Positions 62,083 to 64,000 of a DNA stretch of 64,000 nt are shown here, one piece after another. Every line of letters begins with the position of its first letter. Position 1 is the first letter of the stretch. Under the pieces are notes generated by a model. The model saw nothing but the letters and a program-made list of their open reading frames with translations. It did no database searches and was not told where the DNA came from. The DNA lies in NCBI RefSeq assembly GCF_001282625.1, contig NZ_CTEJ01000001.1, positions 372,001-436,000 on the forward strand. The letters run 5' to 3'. This stretch comes from Lascolabacillus massiliensis. Its GTDB lineage: Bacteria; Bacteroidota; Bacteroidia; Bacteroidales; Dysgonomonadaceae. Made by a program: the position numbers and the translations under genes.

Positions 62083-63291
62083 ATGTGTAAACCGCTTGAA
62101 ATTGAGAAGGATATCTTTTATGTTGGTGTGAACGACCGCACCAAACATCTTTTTGAAAGTTTATGGCCTTTGCCAAATGGAGTCTCCTATAATTCTTATT
62201 TGATTGTTGACGAAAAAGTAGCATTGATAGATACAGTTGACATTTGCTACTCTGATGTATTCTTCAGGAAGATTACATCACTGCTTGGCGACAGACCAAT
62301 AGATTATCTTGTTGTAAATCATATGGAACCGGACCACTCAGGATCTATAGGATTATTAGTAAATAAATACCCTGATATCAGCATTGTTGGAAATAAACGT
62401 ACGATAGAGATGCTTAAAGGGTATTATGGAGTTACAAATAACCTGGTTGAGATTCTTGATCTTGATACTCTTAATCTGGGTAAATATAATCTAAAGTTTT
62501 ATCTTACACCAATGGTGCATTGGCCGGAGACAATGATGACATACCTACAGGAAATGAACACTCTATTCAGTGGTGATGCATTTGGTACATTCGGGGCTAT
62601 TGATGGTGGAGTACTGGATAGTCAGACTCGTATAGAAAAGTATTGGGATGAGATGATAAGGTATTACTCTAACATAGTTGGAAAATTTGGATCTCCTGTA
62701 CAGACAGCACTAAAAAAACTCTCTGGTGTTGAAATAGATATGATTTGTTCAACACATGGACCGGTGTGGACCAAAAACGGAAGAATTAATGAAGTAATCA
62801 GTTTATATGATAAGCTAAGCAAGTATGATGCTGATAGCGGACTGGTTATAGTTTATGGTAGTATGTATGGAAATACCGCAGAGTTAGCTGATACAATTGC
62901 GGTTTCAGCATCACAAAATGGTGTTAAGGATATCGTTATACACAATGTTTCTAAGAGTCATGAGTCAGATATCATCAGGGATGTATTTAAATATAAAGGT
63001 CTGATAATTGGATCACCTACATATAACAATAAGCTTTATCCTGCCGTGGAAAGTGTTGTAACATCTTTGCAAAACAGGAACCTGAAAAATAGATATTTTG
63101 GTTATTTTGGTGGATTCTCATGGTCTGATGCATCTGAAAGATTGCTGAAATCATTTGCCGAAGAGATGAATTTTGAAGTGGTTGCATCTCCTGTAGTTAT
63201 AAAGCAGGGTATGCTGGATGAGGTTTATGAAAAAGCTAATAATCTGGGAATGATGATGGCTAAGAAATTAAACAGTGATAATTCAAAATAA
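62083..63291 (+). CDS. FprA-type flavo-diiron protein
   Basis: A 402-residue A-type flavoprotein. The N-terminal metallo-beta-lactamase-like domain (1-250) has the diiron ligand motif VVNHMEPDHSGSIG and the further ligand His residues in VHWPETM and STHGPVW. The C-terminal flavodoxin domain (about 255-400) has VIVYGSMYGNTAEL for FMN binding. Such enzymes reduce O2 or NO to protect anaerobes. No rubredoxin domain is attached, so a separate electron donor is needed. nagB starts 19 bases downstream. Confidence 0.92.
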   Translation: MCKPLEIEKDIFYVGVNDRTKHLFESLWPLPNGVSYNSYLIVDEKVALIDTVDICYSDVFFRKITSLLGDRPIDYLVVNHMEPDHSGSIGLLVNKYPDISIVGNKRTIEMLKGYYGVTNNLVEILDLDTLNLGKYNLKFYLTPMVHWPETMMTYLQEMNTLFSGDAFGTFGAIDGGVLDSQTRIEKYWDEMIRYYSNIVGKFGSPVQTALKKLSGVEIDMICSTHGPVWTKNGRINEVISLYDKLSKYDADSGLVIVYGSMYGNTAELADTIAVSASQNGVKDIVIHNVSKSHESDIIRDVFKYKGLIIGSPTYNNKLYPAVESVVTSLQNRNLKNRYFGYFGGFSWSDASERLLKSFAEEMNFEVVASPVVIKQGMLDEVYEKANNLGMMMAKKLNSDNSK

Positions 63292-63310
63292 ATAATTACA
63301 TATACAAGTT

Positions 63311-64000
63311 ATGAGACTTATTATTCAACCTGATGCCAATCAAATGGCACAATGGGCTGCAAACTACATTGCAGCAAAAATTAATAGTGCAGAACCAACA
63401 GCTGAAAATCCTTTTGTATTGGGTTTACCTACAGGTTCTTCTCCTCTTAATACATACAAAGCTCTTATTAAGCTTTATGAAAGAGGCGTAGTATCTTTTG
63501 AGAATGTTGTAACATTTAATATGGATGAATATATCGGTCTGGAAGCAGATCACCCACAAAGCTATCATACTTTTATGTGGGATAACTTCTTTAATCATAT
63601 CGATATTAAGAAGGAAAATGTTCATATTTTAGATGGTATGGCTAAGGATCCTGAAGCAGAATGTGCTGCTTATGAGAAAGCTATCAAAGATGCAGGAGGT
63701 ATTGATCTGTTTTTAGGAGGTATAGGACCTGACGGTCATATTGCTTTTAATGAACCAGGCTCTTCACTGAGCTCACGCACAAGGGTGAAAACACTTACCA
63801 CTGATACAGTTATAGCAAATTCAAGATTCTTCGATAACGATGTTAATAAAGTTCCTAAAACTGCACTTACTGTAGGAGTAGGTACTGTACTTGATGCTAA
63901 GGAAGTTCTGATTCTTGTAAATGGTATTCATAAAGCAAGAGCATTGTATCATGCAGTTGAAGGTCCTGTTACTCAAATGTGGACAATCAGTGCTCTGCAA
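63311..64000 (+). CDS. nagB: Glucosamine-6-phosphate deaminase (3' end cut by window edge)
   Basis: Open from ATG 63311 to the end of the window, exactly 230 codons, of a family about 265 residues long. It converts glucosamine 6-phosphate to fructose 6-phosphate and ammonia. Visible motifs are the [11 protein letters not shown] phosphate loop, [44 protein letters not shown] with catalytic residues, and the SRTRVKTL block. The start follows fprA by 19 bases. The C-terminal region with the allosteric site is outside the window. Confidence 0.94.
   Translation, partial: MRLIIQPDANQMAQWAANYIAAKINSAEPTAENPFVLGLPTGSSPLNTYKALIKLYERGVVSFENVVTFNMDEYIGLEADHPQSYHTFMWDNFFNHIDIKKENVHILDGMAKDPEAECAAYEKAIKDAGGIDLFLGGIGPDGHIAFNEPGSSLSSRTRVKTLTTDTVIANSRFFDNDVNKVPKTALTVGVGTVLDAKEVLILVNGIHKARALYHAVEGPVTQMWTISALQ

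Noticed and set aside
1-64000. Search by eye for tRNA or rRNA genes, CRISPR arrays, transposases, integrases and phage genes
   Set aside because: None was seen. Intergenic gaps are nearly all under 220 bases and show no tRNA-like cloverleaf ends, no regularly spaced repeats and no recombinase motifs.

Overview
The window comes from a low-GC, anaerobic, protein- and glycan-fermenting member of the Bacteroidota, most like the order Bacteroidales (Dysgonomonadaceae/Proteiniphilum-like, from gene content only). Signs of this are: promoters of the TAnnTTTG (-7) type with no clear Shine-Dalgarno sites; a MurA with Asp in place of the catalytic Cys; an Na+-translocating methylmalonyl-CoA decarboxylase locus; 2-oxoglutarate:ferredoxin oxidoreductase; meso-diaminopimelate dehydrogenase; an FprA-type flavo-diiron protein; and the Bacteroidota glycogen cluster (debranching enzyme, glycogen synthase, GH57). 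I saw no tRNA, rRNA, CRISPR array, insertion sequence or phage gene.

Layout. (1) 1-7934: an FGGY ketose kinase (rhamnulokinase/fuculokinase type, cut by the left edge) diverges from three exported glycosidases: GH110 alpha-1,3-galactosidase, GH29 alpha-L-fucosidase and GH3 beta-glycosidase. No SusC/SusD pair is in view. (2) 8067-19287: a same-strand catabolic cluster encoding a 2-oxo acid dehydrogenase complex (E2, E3, fused E1 alpha-beta), a PHP-domain protein, a class II aldolase fused to a sorbitol-6-phosphate-dehydrogenase-like SDR, a Zn-type sugar-phosphate/polyol dehydrogenase, and a tandem aldolase whose second half has lost its active site. This is the part most likely to be an uncharacterised pathway. 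(3) 19357-28792: radical SAM protein, DUF418 membrane protein, rpsA, DJ-1 family protein, a TonB/ExbD/ExbB set, pdxJ, and opposite these a stand-alone ACT protein with nadK. (4) 28831-35956: small gamma-like peptide, two decarboxylase beta subunits, biotin carrier, a lamin-tail/OadG lipoprotein, carboxyltransferase, methylmalonyl-CoA epimerase and pfkA. (5) 36064-43803: ispH, cmk, divergent pruA and proline dehydrogenase, and korBA. (6) 43965-54411: murA, murB, an RsmI-like methyltransferase, NUDIX hydrolase, a secreted sugar isomerase-like protein, rsmF with an overlapping histidine kinase, a B3/B4 protein, a coiled-coil protein with zapA, and rny. (7) 54508-64000: glycogen cluster, rhomboid protease, ddh, lgt, fprA and nagB (cut by the right edge).

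How it fits together. Proline can be oxidised to glutamate (proline dehydrogenase, PruA). After deamination, 2-oxoglutarate goes to succinyl-CoA (KorAB), and after a mutase step outside this window methylmalonyl-CoA is epimerised and decarboxylated with Na+ export. This is a propionate-forming amino-acid fermentation with most of its dedicated genes within 16 kb. The left end is a sugar side: glycosidases release galactose, fucose or similar sugars, and a kinase plus aldolase/dehydrogenase cluster could take a ketose phosphate to triose phosphate, an aldehyde and acyl-CoA. Substrates in the left cluster are inferred; none can be read from sequence alone.
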